Source: Candidatus Melainabacteria bacterium (lineage in GTDB: Bacteria; Cyanobacteriota; Vampirovibrionia; Obscuribacterales; Obscuribacteraceae). From it: a stretch of 16,307 bases of DNA. Location: assembly GCA_003151275.1 (NCBI GenBank), contig PLXC01000031.1, forward strand, positions 10,389-26,695. Direction: 5' to 3'. Within the stretch, counting starts at the first letter, position 1. Each line of letters begins with the position of its first letter. Positions 1 through 8,016 of the stretch are shown piece after piece. Under the pieces are notes generated by a model, which was not told the DNA's origin, made no database searches, and was given only the letters and a program-made list of their open reading frames with translations. A program made the position numbers and the translations under genes.

Positions 1-143
1 AAAGTAACCTTTTCATCCACTCCAAGATCAAACTGCGTTTTAGCGTCCGATGACCAGTGATGCCAGCCCTTGGGCATGGCACGAATTGGTAGCTTGGCCA
101 CCGTGCTCTTTTTGGCTGATTTTTCCAGTGTATTCAGAGCCAT
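1..143 (-). CDS. Unrecognised protein, N-terminal 47 codons (runs off the left edge)
   Basis: The minus strand is open from an ATG at 143 to the window edge and begins MALNTLEKSAKKSTVAKLPI. A GAGGT ribosome binding site lies 8 bases upstream of the ATG on the minus strand, which supports this start. The visible part is lysine-rich, has no signal peptide or hydrophobic stretch, and contains the aromatic patch GWHHWSSDAK near residues 26-35. I do not recognise the family, and the C-terminal part is missing, so no function can be given. The reading frame ends at the window edge rather than at a stop codon. It lies about 210 bases downstream of the TPR gene on the same strand, so the two could share a transcript. 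Real gene likely; function unknown. Confidence 0.6.
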   Translation of the reverse strand, partial: MALNTLEKSAKKSTVAKLPIRAMPKGWHHWSSDAKTQFDLGVDEKVT

Positions 144-352
144 GATTGCCGACCTCGTAGACCATCCGTGGTGGATCTATACCCGATTATCAATGCCAAT
201 ATCAGGATATTCGAGGTGTGACAGGTGCAGCGGAGGATCAATCGAAGATCGAATGGATTGAATTCCATCTGGACCATCTGAACGCCACTATATTTAGTGC
301 CGCAAAGCCAGGTCAAATGTGAGCTAATTAAACCTGTTGAACTTGATGGCGC

Positions 353-1120
353 TCAGATTTTCGGGAGCGAATCCAAAATCATGTCGTTGCACTTATCGAT
401 TTGGCCTTGCAACGTGTTAGCAAAAGTGTGATTCTTATCTGCTATCTGTGCCTGCTCAAAAAATTTCTTCGCGTCAACATAACGTCCTTGACGGAGTCGC
501 ATGCCACCCAAGTTTTGCAGGCAGTTCCATCTGTAAAAATCGGCAGAGTCATTGAAAGGGTTGAGAAGCACTCCCGAGTCAACAAGTTTCAAACACTTTG
601 TGAGATCTTCCTCCGCCGTCAAACCACTCCCTGCAAGGGATCTGTATGCTGAGAGCGAAATCCAAATATCAGGATCTTCGGGCGAAAGCCTCGCGCTTAT
701 TTCCATCGTTTGAATTCCTTTACTTATCGCCCCCTGTTGCATGAGAATTTGAGCTTTCTCAAAATATGCACGTCCATAAGTTGGCTCCAGCTTGACCGCG
801 TTATTTATAGCTTGCTCAGCCTCTGACAAACGCTGACGACGTAGGCACTCTTCAGCCAATTCACAATAAAAAGCCGGATCATAAGGATAGATTGCGATCG
901 CCTTTTTGATAACATCAATGCACTCATCTGGTCGTTCTGGAGAGCCGGCATGTTTCAAGGAAATCGCACGATGGAAGAGTTCATTGGCCTCAACCCAATT
1001 CGCCTGACTGCCAACCATTGGAAAATTATATTCGTGCGATGCGGACACAGGCTGAATCGCAATCATCGACAACACAAAACAGGCGTTTAAATAAAATCGA
1101 CATTTCAAATTAGTTATCAT
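353..1120 (-). CDS. Exported TPR-repeat protein
   Basis: A 255-residue protein starting MITNLKCRFYLNACFVLSMI. Residues 1-27 form a signal peptide: a short basic n-region, a hydrophobic core, and a likely cut after PVSA. The mature protein should therefore act outside the cytoplasm. TPR units are visible at about residues 83-116 (AEECLRRQRLSEAEQAINNA), 117-150 and 199-232 (LRQGRYVDAKKFFEQAQ). TPR arrays usually hold protein partners, and no catalytic domain is present. The frame stays open upstream to an ATG at 1189, but the extra 23 residues (including GAPASLPALN) are translated from a REP-like palindrome. They would also bury the signal peptide, so I chose 1120. Neither start has a good ribosome binding site. 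It is divergent from the TPR-matrixin gene at 1394. Confidence 0.75.
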   Translation of the reverse strand: MITNLKCRFYLNACFVLSMIAIQPVSASHEYNFPMVGSQANWVEANELFHRAISLKHAGSPERPDECIDVIKKAIAIYPYDPAFYCELAEECLRRQRLSEAEQAINNAVKLEPTYGRAYFEKAQILMQQGAISKGIQTMEISARLSPEDPDIWISLSAYRSLAGSGLTAEEDLTKCLKLVDSGVLLNPFNDSADFYRWNCLQNLGGMRLRQGRYVDAKKFFEQAQIADKNHTFANTLQGQIDKCNDMILDSLPKI

Positions 1121-1130
1121 ATTATTCAAT

Positions 1131-1157
1131 GCCGGCAAGGATGCCGGCGCTCCCAGG
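1131..1157. repeat. REP-like palindromic repeat
   Basis: Two copies of the self-complementary hexamer GCCGGC (1131-1136 and 1143-1148) flank AAGGAT and are followed by GCTCCCAGG. The element can fold into a hairpin on either strand. Translated, it gives the PASLPALN-type peptide often seen at the mis-annotated ends of bacterial proteins that overlap dispersed GCCGGC repeats. Only this one copy is visible in the window, so calling it a dispersed repeat is inference. Confidence 0.4.
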
Positions 1158-1393
1158 AAGTACGATCCCACCACCATGGTAGACGGCATCCAGAACTTGA
1201 TCTCAAATCTCCGAGCTACCGTGCTTGCTGCTTAGGAGAGAATAGCCCCATTGAACGCTCGACAAAGCTTGATTTGATCAGTATTTGCACTAAAGAAAAG
1301 AAGACAGACCAGTACTATGGACCCAAAGACCGTTGCGTGCACAAAAGTAGGGGGTTTTTCACTGGACCTGCCCATACAATATCCACTACCATT

Positions 1394-2854
1394 ATGCACA
1401 AGGGTCTTACAAACAAAAGAAGGATTTTACTGAAGTTGAGGCCGATTTTGAACACATACCGAGTCGCACTTTTATTTGCCGTTGTGCTTTTGGCAATTAG
1501 CGGCGAACGGTGCCTGGCGATGAGCGACGAGGTCAGAAGCATGTGCCAGCAGGCAGAGCAAATGATTAACTCGCAAAGATTCAATGATGCCGTCAAGCTT
1601 TTACATCGAGCCGAAAGCCTAGACCCAAGCTGCGGAGAAGTTCATGGTTACTTGGGGATGGCTTTTCAGAATAATTCAAATACAAAACAAGCAGTTGAGG
1701 AGTATTCGAAAGCGTTGCAATTAAATCCCCAAATGTCATTCATCAATGTAAATTTGGGAACGTGTTATATGAATTTGAATCAACCATTGCAAGCCGTTCC
1801 ATATTTTCAGAAATACTTACAGGACAATCCCAACGCTCCCGACGCGACGCAGGTCCGTCAGTATATTCAACAATCAGGTGCTAGAGAAGGACAGTCCGGC
1901 TTTCGCTCACTAGTGGAACATGGACAAGCACTAGTTAGCGCAGGCAAATTTAGCGAAGCACACAGCGTGTTTGAACAAGCTGTTGCGCAACAACCGAATT
2001 TTGCGCCTGCACATTTTTATCTTGGTTACACTCTCGCACAGACAGGCCAAAGCCAGAAAGCAATCGCGGAGTTTCAATATTGCCTGCAACTTGATCCAAG
2101 CACCAAGGAAGCTGTTCTCAACATAGGATCCAATTACCAAAGTCTTGGAGACACTGCTAACGCGATTACATGGTACGAGAAATATCTGCACGAGAATCCA
2201 GGCTCTCCCAAGGCTGGGGACGTAAAACAGAGAATTAGCGGATTGCGTCAACAAGCAAAAGCACCAAGTAATTCGCCTAGTGCAGCATCGCAAGATGATT
2301 ATCTAGCTAGTGCCGCATCTGGTGGCAGATGGTTTCGTTGGATGAGAGTACCGATTCGAGTTTGCATCACCAATGGTGCCGGCACCGGTGGTTACAGAGA
2401 CTCATTTTATAAGGTGCTGATGGAAGCCTTTTCTATGTGGGCTGTCGGATCAGAAAATCGCCTTGCTTTCACACTGGTGAACGATCCATCTCAGGCAGAC
2501 ATTCTCTGCACATGGACTGACAATCCAAATCAAATAGCGGAAGGCGGCAGAGCCGTTGAAGGCGGATTGACAAAGTTATCTGGTCAACCACAACAAAATG
2601 GAGACATCGGTATAACGAGCGCCAAAATCATTTTGTTAACCAATCGTGGCGGCGCACCTCTGAGTGATGACGACATGAGAAAAGTCTGTCTGCATGAAGT
2701 CGGGCATGCTCTCGGCATAAACGGACACTCAAGTAACAACTCCGACATCATGTTTTTCACCGAATCTCCGACTGTGTGGCCGACACTCACCAAGCGCGAC
2801 AAAGCAACGATATGCGGATTGTATAACAACTACCCAAGAGCCTCAGGTCAGTAA
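1394..2854 (+). CDS. Exported TPR protein with C-terminal matrixin-like zinc metalloprotease domain
   Basis: The protein is 486 residues from the ATG at 1394. A hydrophobic segment (ALLFAVVLLAIS) followed by GERCLA is a signal peptide, so the enzyme is probably exported. Six TPR units follow in two blocks of three (about residues 48-149 and 173-274). The blocks match at an exact 123-residue offset: KALQLNP/YCLQLDP and KYLQDNP/KYLHENP. After a Ser/Ala-rich linker, residues about 317-480 form a metzincin-type protease domain with HEVGHALGINGHS (zinc ligands H434, H438 and probably H445, catalytic E435) and a Met-turn DIMFF. It should cleave proteins in the envelope, with the TPRs choosing partners. 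The frame is open back to a TTG at 1274. A TTG at 1448 has GAGG 6 bases upstream and leaves a shorter classical signal peptide, so the true start could be 1448. Confidence 0.85.
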   Translation: MHKGLTNKRRILLKLRPILNTYRVALLFAVVLLAISGERCLAMSDEVRSMCQQAEQMINSQRFNDAVKLLHRAESLDPSCGEVHGYLGMAFQNNSNTKQAVEEYSKALQLNPQMSFINVNLGTCYMNLNQPLQAVPYFQKYLQDNPNAPDATQVRQYIQQSGAREGQSGFRSLVEHGQALVSAGKFSEAHSVFEQAVAQQPNFAPAHFYLGYTLAQTGQSQKAIAEFQYCLQLDPSTKEAVLNIGSNYQSLGDTANAITWYEKYLHENPGSPKAGDVKQRISGLRQQAKAPSNSPSAASQDDYLASAASGGRWFRWMRVPIRVCITNGAGTGGYRDSFYKVLMEAFSMWAVGSENRLAFTLVNDPSQADILCTWTDNPNQIAEGGRAVEGGLTKLSGQPQQNGDIGITSAKIILLTNRGGAPLSDDDMRKVCLHEVGHALGINGHSSNNSDIMFFTESPTVWPTLTKRDKATICGLYNNYPRASGQ

Positions 2855-2877
2855 TTTCTAGTGGCTCAGTGCGTATT

Positions 2878-2896
2878 ACTAGTGACAATCACTAGT
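2878..2896. repeat. Perfect inverted repeat between convergent genes
   Basis: ACTAGTGA (2878-2885) and TCACTAGT (2889-2896) are perfectly complementary around a CAA loop. The repeat lies in the 68-base gap between the converging ends of the TPR-matrixin gene and the coiled-coil gene. Its position suits a two-way transcription terminator, but no T-run follows on either side, so it could equally be a protein-binding site. Confidence 0.35.
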
Positions 2897-2922
2897 GACT
2901 AAATCCGAGATCATCACTAATG

Positions 2923-3366
2923 TTAAGTGCGAAGAAGATTATACAAAACTGTCAAAATCGTCAGCAGAATAACCATGACGAACCCGTTTTTTGGTTCAGA
3001 TATCAATGAAGCAATGAGTCCTTGTTTATTGTCGTAAACATCCTGCAAATGCAATTCTCGCTCTGCTAGCTGTTCTTTGAGCTTGTCCTTAACCTTGCGA
3101 TGTTGAACTAGTTTATTCTCGAGAGTAGTGACTTCAGGATCGACCTCACCCTTGTCAAACTGCTTGCGCAATCGATTTTTCAACTGTTGATCCAATTGCA
3201 TCTCTACAGAGATAGCACTAGCGACGTCTTGACGCAGCTTAATCAAGTTCGGTTCCTCTTCGTTGTAGACCCTCTCAAGTCTTCTCTTTGCGGGGCTTAG
3301 AGACACAGAAGGATTTTTAAACTTCGAGAGTAGTGTTTTAAGAAAATTGTCTTTTGGCTTGCTCAT
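2923..3366 (-). CDS. Coiled-coil protein with C-terminal membrane anchor
   Basis: A 147-residue protein with a basic N-terminus (MSKPKDNFLKTLLSKFK). A long charged helical region at about residues 40-118, rich in Leu, Gln, Glu and Lys, looks like a coiled coil. A single hydrophobic segment at about 128-146 (FVMVILLTILTVLYNLL) follows, only one residue from the C-terminus. This is the layout of a tail-anchored inner-membrane protein with its helical part in the cytoplasm. There is no signal peptide and no catalytic motif, and I do not recognise the family. A GTG at 3375 would add three residues; neither start has a clear ribosome binding site. It lies 126 bases downstream of the alpha/beta hydrolase gene on the same strand, so the two may be co-transcribed. 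Confidence 0.7.
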   Translation of the reverse strand: MSKPKDNFLKTLLSKFKNPSVSLSPAKRRLERVYNEEEPNLIKLRQDVASAISVEMQLDQQLKNRLRKQFDKGEVDPEVTTLENKLVQHRKVKDKLKEQLAERELHLQDVYDNKQGLIASLISEPKNGFVMVILLTILTVLYNLLRT

Positions 3367-3492
3367 TGCATACACATATTTAACGGGTTATATGGCACTG
3401 GAATTCGGGGATTTCTGAATAGCCTTTGCTCCGTTGTGAGGTGAATGACTTATTGCTAGTACGATTAGGAGTTGGGATTATATACAGAAGAG

Positions 3493-4782
3493 CTAGTTGG
3501 ACTGCACTGCCTTCGCGAGGTGCTCATACAATGACACGAACTTGAAGCAATCCGCATGGGTTGCAATCCCAAGTCTACCGCTGGCGAACTCAAGATCCGC
3601 AATATCATCAAACATTGGTTGAGCCGTAAATCCAAATATATCGTTCATGTCGTAGACATTGATCCATCGTTTGACATTCCGCGGTTTTGCGATCGGTCGC
3701 TGATGTGTATCCAGACCAGGAAACATATGCAAGTCGGCAAACAAGGGAAATTGTGCTGCCACCGTGATCAGCAAATCAATCTCCTGGTCAGGACGAAAAT
3801 GTGATGCCACATCGCACATTATGTTGGCACCCATGCTATGAGCGACAACGATCAAATCCGGATCATCAGGTGTTCGCTGAGCCCAACCTTGATCAAGCGC
3901 ATCAGATATTTTTTTCACGATCGGACCAGGAGCCTCTGGCGTTCCTCGTTGACCAAAATAGAGAAAAGAGTCACCGATGAACGAAAAAAGTCTCTCGTGA
4001 AAAAGTCTGCGCATCGGATTAGTCACAGCTGCTGCCGCTACATGCGTAGTGGCACGCCGTCTAACTTCACGCACCTGCCTAACACTATTCTTTGCCGTAG
4101 TACTCAATTGCTTGATACGCGCTTGCACTTGTTTCGTCCGAAGCTGCAAGCGATCTTTAGTCAACACGCTTGCCTTTGCGTAACGAACCTGAAGCCAGCT
4201 GCCCGCCAACTTCATGTGCTCAAGGCTTAAGTTGCGCCGTTTGGCATCAACCGAGGAATCGTTTTTAAGTTCATTTTCTAACTTGAGCAACAACTGAGCA
4301 TCGTCCACAACTCCTTCAAGCCACTCAACTTGCTCATCAAGTGACTTGAACCGTCGACTTAGGTCCAGCGCACTAAAAGCAAGTTCAGACAACGCCGCAG
4401 CATGTTCAAGTGAATCGTCGATAGTTTGCTCTGACGCTGTTGCAATAATGAGATCAACAACTTTGGATATCGATTCTGTCCTGGCCAGATCGATCAGTGA
4501 GGTCCCCTCCAAATCAGGCTCTTGCAAATGATCGTGAGCTTGGTCTTGCGATTTCGCTTTATCGTGCCTTTTCGCCGGCAGATATGGATTTCCGCTGGTC
4601 ATGTTAGTGGCCAAATCGCCCCAATAGGGGCTGATCACTTTGTCAGCGCTAAACTGTCTTCCCAGCAATTTGTAAAAAATGTTGACGAAGTATTGGTTGC
4701 GTTGAAGCATCTCTTTGTCGTATTTGGGTCCCAGCCGCACATTGACGCCGTGCACAAAAACAAGAGGCATGCTTTTACTCAT
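3493..4782 (-). CDS. Alpha/beta hydrolase (serine esterase/lipase-like) with a large helical insertion
   Basis: A 429-residue cytoplasmic protein without a signal peptide. The N-terminus MPLVFVHGVNVR has the beta-strand plus HG oxyanion-hole motif of alpha/beta hydrolases. The nucleophile elbow is VVAHSMGAN, with Ser316. The likely acid is an Asp in VYDMNDIFGF (377-385), and His409 in GIATHADCF completes the triad. In ordinary family members the HG motif and the serine are well under 150 residues apart. Here they are about 300 apart, separated by a helical, charged and partly coiled-coil region (about 85-250). The substrate cannot be read from the sequence; an ester or lipid, or a protein-interacting role, are possible. 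A candidate promoter lies at 4803-4832. Hydrolase fold confident, exact function not. Confidence 0.75.
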   Translation of the reverse strand: MSKSMPLVFVHGVNVRLGPKYDKEMLQRNQYFVNIFYKLLGRQFSADKVISPYWGDLATNMTSGNPYLPAKRHDKAKSQDQAHDHLQEPDLEGTSLIDLARTESISKVVDLIIATASEQTIDDSLEHAAALSELAFSALDLSRRFKSLDEQVEWLEGVVDDAQLLLKLENELKNDSSVDAKRRNLSLEHMKLAGSWLQVRYAKASVLTKDRLQLRTKQVQARIKQLSTTAKNSVRQVREVRRRATTHVAAAAVTNPMRRLFHERLFSFIGDSFLYFGQRGTPEAPGPIVKKISDALDQGWAQRTPDDPDLIVVAHSMGANIMCDVASHFRPDQEIDLLITVAAQFPLFADLHMFPGLDTHQRPIAKPRNVKRWINVYDMNDIFGFTAQPMFDDIADLEFASGRLGIATHADCFKFVSLYEHLAKAVQSN

Positions 4783-4802
4783 CCTTCCATGAACCGACCT
4801 GA

Positions 4803-4832
4803 ATTAAAGATACCCAGCGCTAAGCAATTCAA
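4803..4832 (-). promoter_or_regulatory. Candidate promoter of the hydrolase gene
   Basis: Read on the minus strand, TTGAAT (4832-4827) and TTTAAT (4808-4803) are spaced by 18 bases and resemble sigma-70 -35 and -10 boxes. Transcription would begin about 14 bases before the ATG at 4782. This is motif matching only. Confidence 0.3.
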
Positions 4833-4896
4833 AATCCAATAAAAGACAGACAACCGAACAAATCCATTTATTACGCGGTAAGTGGCTAATCAAGCT

Positions 4897-4924
4897 GCTG
4901 GTGTGACTTTCCGCACATACCAGC
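4897..4924. promoter_or_regulatory. Dyad-symmetric operator-like site upstream of prfC
   Basis: GCTGGTGTG (4897-4905) and CACATACCAGC (4914-4924) form an interrupted palindrome in the 257-base gap between the divergent hydrolase and prfC genes. The half-site GCTGGT is repeated exactly on both strands, with a 2-base offset inside. This shape suits a dimeric regulator, or a hairpin if transcribed. No protein partner can be named. Confidence 0.3.
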
Positions 4925-4975
4925 GTTACAAACAGTGCTGGGGCTTCATGTTTGACTGAAGTGCAAGGATGCCCA

Positions 4976-4984
4976 TGTTATACT
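4976..4984 (+). promoter_or_regulatory. Extended -10 promoter candidate for prfC
   Basis: TGTTATACT is an extended -10 box: TG, one base, then TATACT, which matches TATAAT at five of six bases. TTGACT at 4952-4957 resembles a -35 box, but its 21-base spacing is too long. If the promoter works, it does so mainly through the extended -10. Transcription would begin near 4991, leaving about a 50-base leader before the prfC start at 5040. Confidence 0.4.
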
Positions 4985-5039
4985 CACGGATCGGCTCTGC
5001 TTCTCTAGCTTTCGCAACTTCGACCTTAAGGACAAACGG

Positions 5040-6716
5040 ATGAACCCGGAAACAATCGGACAAACCAAGTTGCCACCAGCTGATTATGAGGCTGAGATTG
5101 AAAAGCAGGTTGAACGCAGACGAACTTTTGCAATCATCTCTCACCCCGACGCAGGTAAGACGACTCTCACCGAAAAGTTGCTTTTGTTCGGGGGAGCCAT
5201 TGATGAAGCCGGAGCAGTGAAATCGCGCCGTGCCCAGCGAAGCGCCACCTCGGACTGGATGGAGTTGGAAAAACAGCGCGGCATTTCGATCACCTCGACT
5301 GTGCTGCAATTCGAATATTCGGGACATTGCCTGAATTTGCTGGACACCCCGGGTCACCAAGATTTCAGTGAAGACACCTATCGCACATTGGCAGCGGCAG
5401 ACAATGCGGTAATGCTTATAGACGCGGCAAAGGGACTTGAACCGCAAACAAGGAAACTGTTCGAAGTTTGTCGGCTGCGCAAAATACCGTTATTCACTTT
5501 CATCAATAAATTGGATAGACCAAGCAGAGAGCCGTTAGAGCTGCTTGATGAAGTCGAGAAGGAATTCAACCTCTCGACTTATCCGGTCAATTGGCCGATC
5601 GGCACTGGAGATCAATTCAAAGGCGTTGTGGATAGACGATCGAAGCTGGTCCATCTGTTCGAGAGATCAGTTGGCGGGCGAACCATAGCTGATGTGGCTA
5701 CTTACGCACTCGATGATCCGAAGGTCAAAGAGCTGCTCCCCAAACATCTCTATGACCAACTGATGGAAGAGCTACAAATTCTAGACGCAGCAGCGCATCC
5801 GCTGGATCTAGCGAAAATACATGACGGTTCTTTGACGCCGGTTTATTTCGGAAGCGCCATGAATAATTTTGGAGTCGAGCTGTTTCTAAATTCGTTTATT
5901 GAATTATCGCTTAAGCCTGGCTCTTTTCCATCATCTGAAGGAATTGTGCCACCTACCTTTCAGGACTTTACCGGCTTCGTCTTTAAGCTGCAGGCGAACA
6001 TGGATCCGAAACACAGAGACAGAATTGCCTTTGTGCGTGTCTGCTCAGGAATGTTCGTCAAAGATATGGATGTAACGAACAGCAGAAGCGGACGCACTAT
6101 TCAGTTAAGCCAACCGAAAAAGCTGTTTGCGAAAGAGCGTCAATCTATCGAAGAAGCGTTTCCAGGCGATATTGTCGGATTCAGCAATCCTGGTGCCTTT
6201 GCCATTGGCGACACCATTAGCAGTGGCAAGAAGATCAACTTCCCAGGCATCCCAACGTTCGCTCCTGAACTTTTTGCTTTCCTCGAGAATAAGGAGCCAA
6301 GCCGCTACAAACAATTCCACAAAGGAATTACGGCACTGCAAGATGAAGGTGCAATCCAAATTCTTTGGATGACTGAACGAGACACACGCATACCATTGCT
6401 CGCCGCGGTAGGTCCGCTCCAATTTGAAGTTGTGCAGTTCCGCCTTCAATCTGAATACGGCGTCGGCACCATACTTAGGGTCGTCGACATGCACACAGCC
6501 TTGTGGCCAGTCGGCGCTTGGGAAACAATGAAGACTGCGACCAGTCGTTCTGGATACACCGTAGCCACCGACAAGTTCGAAGACCCTGTTCTACTATTTA
6601 AAACCAAGTGGGATTTGAATAAGTTCAAGGAAGTGAACCCTGATATCGAGTTGAGTAAGGTTGACCCGCGCACAGTGCCGGCCACGATGGACATCAGCCG
6701 AGACGCGAAGTATTAA
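5040..6716 (+). CDS. prfC: Peptide chain release factor 3 (RF3)
   Basis: RF3 is a ribosome-bound GTPase that removes release factors RF1/RF2 after peptide release, acting in the cytoplasm. The 558-residue protein shows all five G motifs: G1 SHPDAGKTT (34-42), G2 RGISITS (80-86), G3 DTPGHQDF (102-109), G4 NKLDR (156-160) and G5 [10 protein letters not shown] (271-280). [15 protein letters not shown] and the motif [20 protein letters not shown] (61-80) are typical of RF3 rather than EF-G. The beta-barrel domain 2 (about 305-395) and the C-terminal domain 3 (GPLQFEV, 458-464) follow. The length is slightly above the usual 525-540. The start is fixed by AAGGA at 5028-5032, 7 bases before the ATG. 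It is monocistronic by position, and the downstream gene begins 171 bases later. Confidence 0.96.
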   Translation: MNPETIGQTKLPPADYEAEIEKQVERRRTFAIISHPDAGKTTLTEKLLLFGGAIDEAGAVKSRRAQRSATSDWMELEKQRGISITSTVLQFEYSGHCLNLLDTPGHQDFSEDTYRTLAAADNAVMLIDAAKGLEPQTRKLFEVCRLRKIPLFTFINKLDRPSREPLELLDEVEKEFNLSTYPVNWPIGTGDQFKGVVDRRSKLVHLFERSVGGRTIADVATYALDDPKVKELLPKHLYDQLMEELQILDAAAHPLDLAKIHDGSLTPVYFGSAMNNFGVELFLNSFIELSLKPGSFPSSEGIVPPTFQDFTGFVFKLQANMDPKHRDRIAFVRVCSGMFVKDMDVTNSRSGRTIQLSQPKKLFAKERQSIEEAFPGDIVGFSNPGAFAIGDTISSGKKINFPGIPTFAPELFAFLENKEPSRYKQFHKGITALQDEGAIQILWMTERDTRIPLLAAVGPLQFEVVQFRLQSEYGVGTILRVVDMHTALWPVGAWETMKTATSRSGYTVATDKFEDPVLLFKTKWDLNKFKEVNPDIELSKVDPRTVPATMDISRDAKY

Positions 6717-6887
6717 TTCGACCTGTGTCCATGTGGCTTACAGTAGCGTGTGACCTTGAACGCTCCTACTGACGGTAGCGGGTGAACATGCCTACGTGGG
6801 CTCCGATTTTACGCTCTTTCCTTAGCAACTCACATTTGTCTCACGTAAGACCCACTAAAGTGTAAAAACCCACCCCTGGATTTTACT

Positions 6888-7388
6888 ATGACAGAAAAAT
6901 TTGATGCCTTTTCGAAAGGGCAAGAATTGGCTACAAGAGCCGAGTCTGGCGGCGCCCTTAATGCAATAAATGACGAATTGGCAAAGCTCCACAAAGAGCA
7001 CCCGAAAGAATTCGGAAAAATCGTCGAGTCGATGAAGGGCAAAAATGTTGCCGACTTAGCCGAAGATCAGTCCAGAGTTCAAAGGGAAATGGCTGCAAGA
7101 TCGACATTGGGCAAAGCATGGGACAGAATGGTGGGCAACCCTGACCCCAGCCTGAAAATTCCGAAGCTAACCATTGAAGGCGATTCACCGAAGGATAAAA
7201 CCAAGGACCCAAATCACATCTCCATCGCCATCCTGCCCGAATTGACGATCACTCAGCCGTCTGAAAAGTCGCCAGCGTCTATGCCTTCTGCCGCACCAAA
7301 ACCGGAGCGTGAGTATACAAACACAGCCATTGACAGAGAGCGGATGGCAAACGATTTCCTTGTGAAACCCACAAGTAAAACCGAATAA
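6888..7388 (+). CDS. Unrecognised small soluble protein
   Basis: A 166-residue protein with no signal peptide and no membrane segment. Residues 1-85 are charged and predicted helical (for example INDELAKLHKEHPKEFGKI). The rest is rich in Pro, Ser, Thr and Lys (IPKLTIEGDSPKDKTKD, then SEKSPASMPSAAPKPE) and looks disordered. I do not recognise a family. No strong ribosome binding site precedes the ATG (only a weak GGA). The gene follows prfC on the same strand after 171 bases and precedes the repeat lipoprotein by 51 bases, so those two may form a unit. The coding nature is supported by an intact frame and ordinary codon use. Confidence 0.65.
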   Translation: MTEKFDAFSKGQELATRAESGGALNAINDELAKLHKEHPKEFGKIVESMKGKNVADLAEDQSRVQREMAARSTLGKAWDRMVGNPDPSLKIPKLTIEGDSPKDKTKDPNHISIAILPELTITQPSEKSPASMPSAAPKPEREYTNTAIDRERMANDFLVKPTSKTE

Positions 7389-7439
7389 GTAGGTTCATGT
7401 TATGCTGTGCACAACTCTTTCGTAGGATCTGTGCCAACC

Positions 7440-7877
7440 ATGAACGCTAAACTTACTAACGCTGCACGACACATTTTGGTGGCATCAACCGCTCTAATTT
7501 TCTCAGGTTGTGGTGGCGCTGAAAAAACAACAAGTACGACAACAGTCTCACCGGATGGTAGTGAAACAGTCAAAGTAGAAGAGACTAAAGATTCTAAAAT
7601 CACGACGACGAGAACAGTCGAACCAAAAACATCTTCAGAAGAAGAAACAGCCGATGATGCCCATCATCCCAAAGAAACCACCATAGATGTATCCACTGGA
7701 AAAGATGACAACGGCGATACGGACAAAGTGCACATAAGAGCGCCTGGTGTCAAAATTGACTCAAGCGATAATGATGAAAGTGTTCATATCAAATTGCCTT
7801 TCATCAATATTCAAAAAGATGGTGCCGGTAGCAAGGTACGCATCAAAGCACCATTTGTGCGAGTCAATACGAATTAA
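7440..7877 (+). CDS. Lipoprotein with three 18-residue beta-type repeats
   Basis: A 145-residue protein starting MNAKLTNAARHILVAS. A signal peptide ends in a lipobox-like FSGC, with Cys24 as the lipidated residue; the Phe at -3 is unusual but tolerated. The mature part begins with a Thr/Ser/Glu-rich linker (about 26-85). It ends in three copies of a pattern V-[HR]-I-[RK]-x-P-x-[VI]-x-[IV] at residues 97, 115 and 133, an exact 18-residue period: VHIRAPGVKID, VHIKLPFINIQ and VRIKAPFVRVN. Alternating hydrophobic residues suggest beta strands stacked as a small solenoid or sandwich. The ATG at 7440 was chosen because it leaves a normal signal peptide. An AGGA lies 12 bases upstream, and in-frame GTG codons at 7407 and 7431 are alternatives. 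Function unknown; envelope location likely. Confidence 0.75.
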   Translation: MNAKLTNAARHILVASTALIFSGCGGAEKTTSTTTVSPDGSETVKVEETKDSKITTTRTVEPKTSSEEETADDAHHPKETTIDVSTGKDDNGDTDKVHIRAPGVKIDSSDNDESVHIKLPFINIQKDGAGSKVRIKAPFVRVNTN

Positions 7878-7924
7878 AAACGGCGCTCGAGATTTAGACA
7901 CTATCGTCCGACAGCAGCAACGCT

Positions 7925-7979
7925 CAAGGATCATAGAATCCTTGGACAAAACACAGAGACCATGCTCTAAGATTGAGCA
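7925..7979. repeat. Two hairpins between convergent genes
   Basis: CAAGGAT/ATCCTTG (7925-7931 and 7938-7944) and TGCTC/GAGCA (7963-7967 and 7975-7979) are perfect short inverted repeats. They lie in the 139-base gap between the ends of the repeat lipoprotein (plus) and the VOC protein (minus). The position suits transcription termination from both sides, but no T-run adjoins either, so this remains unproven. Confidence 0.3.
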
Positions 7980-8016
7980 CGGCCCCATAGTTTTACTTGC
8001 AGCGAAAAATTCCGGA

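Noticed and set aside
286..299. CACTA/TAGTG palindrome in the gap before the left-edge gene
   Set aside because: A 5-bp dyad in A+T-rich sequence is expected by chance; no supporting context.
134..316. Minus-strand open frame of 60 codons beginning MTWLCGTKYS
   Set aside because: It covers the upstream region of the left-edge gene and overlaps its start; no ribosome binding site and atypical composition.
1285..1318. TTGCAC and TACTAT as a promoter for the TPR-matrixin gene
   Set aside because: The spacing is 22 bases and the -10 box matches only four of six positions.
6741..6787. Similar segments CAGTAGCGTGTGA and CGGTAGCGGGTGA, and a CAGTAG/CTACTG pairing, after prfC
   Set aside because: The repeats are imperfect and the stem needs a 3-base bulge; no T-run follows, so I cannot support a terminator or a regulatory element.
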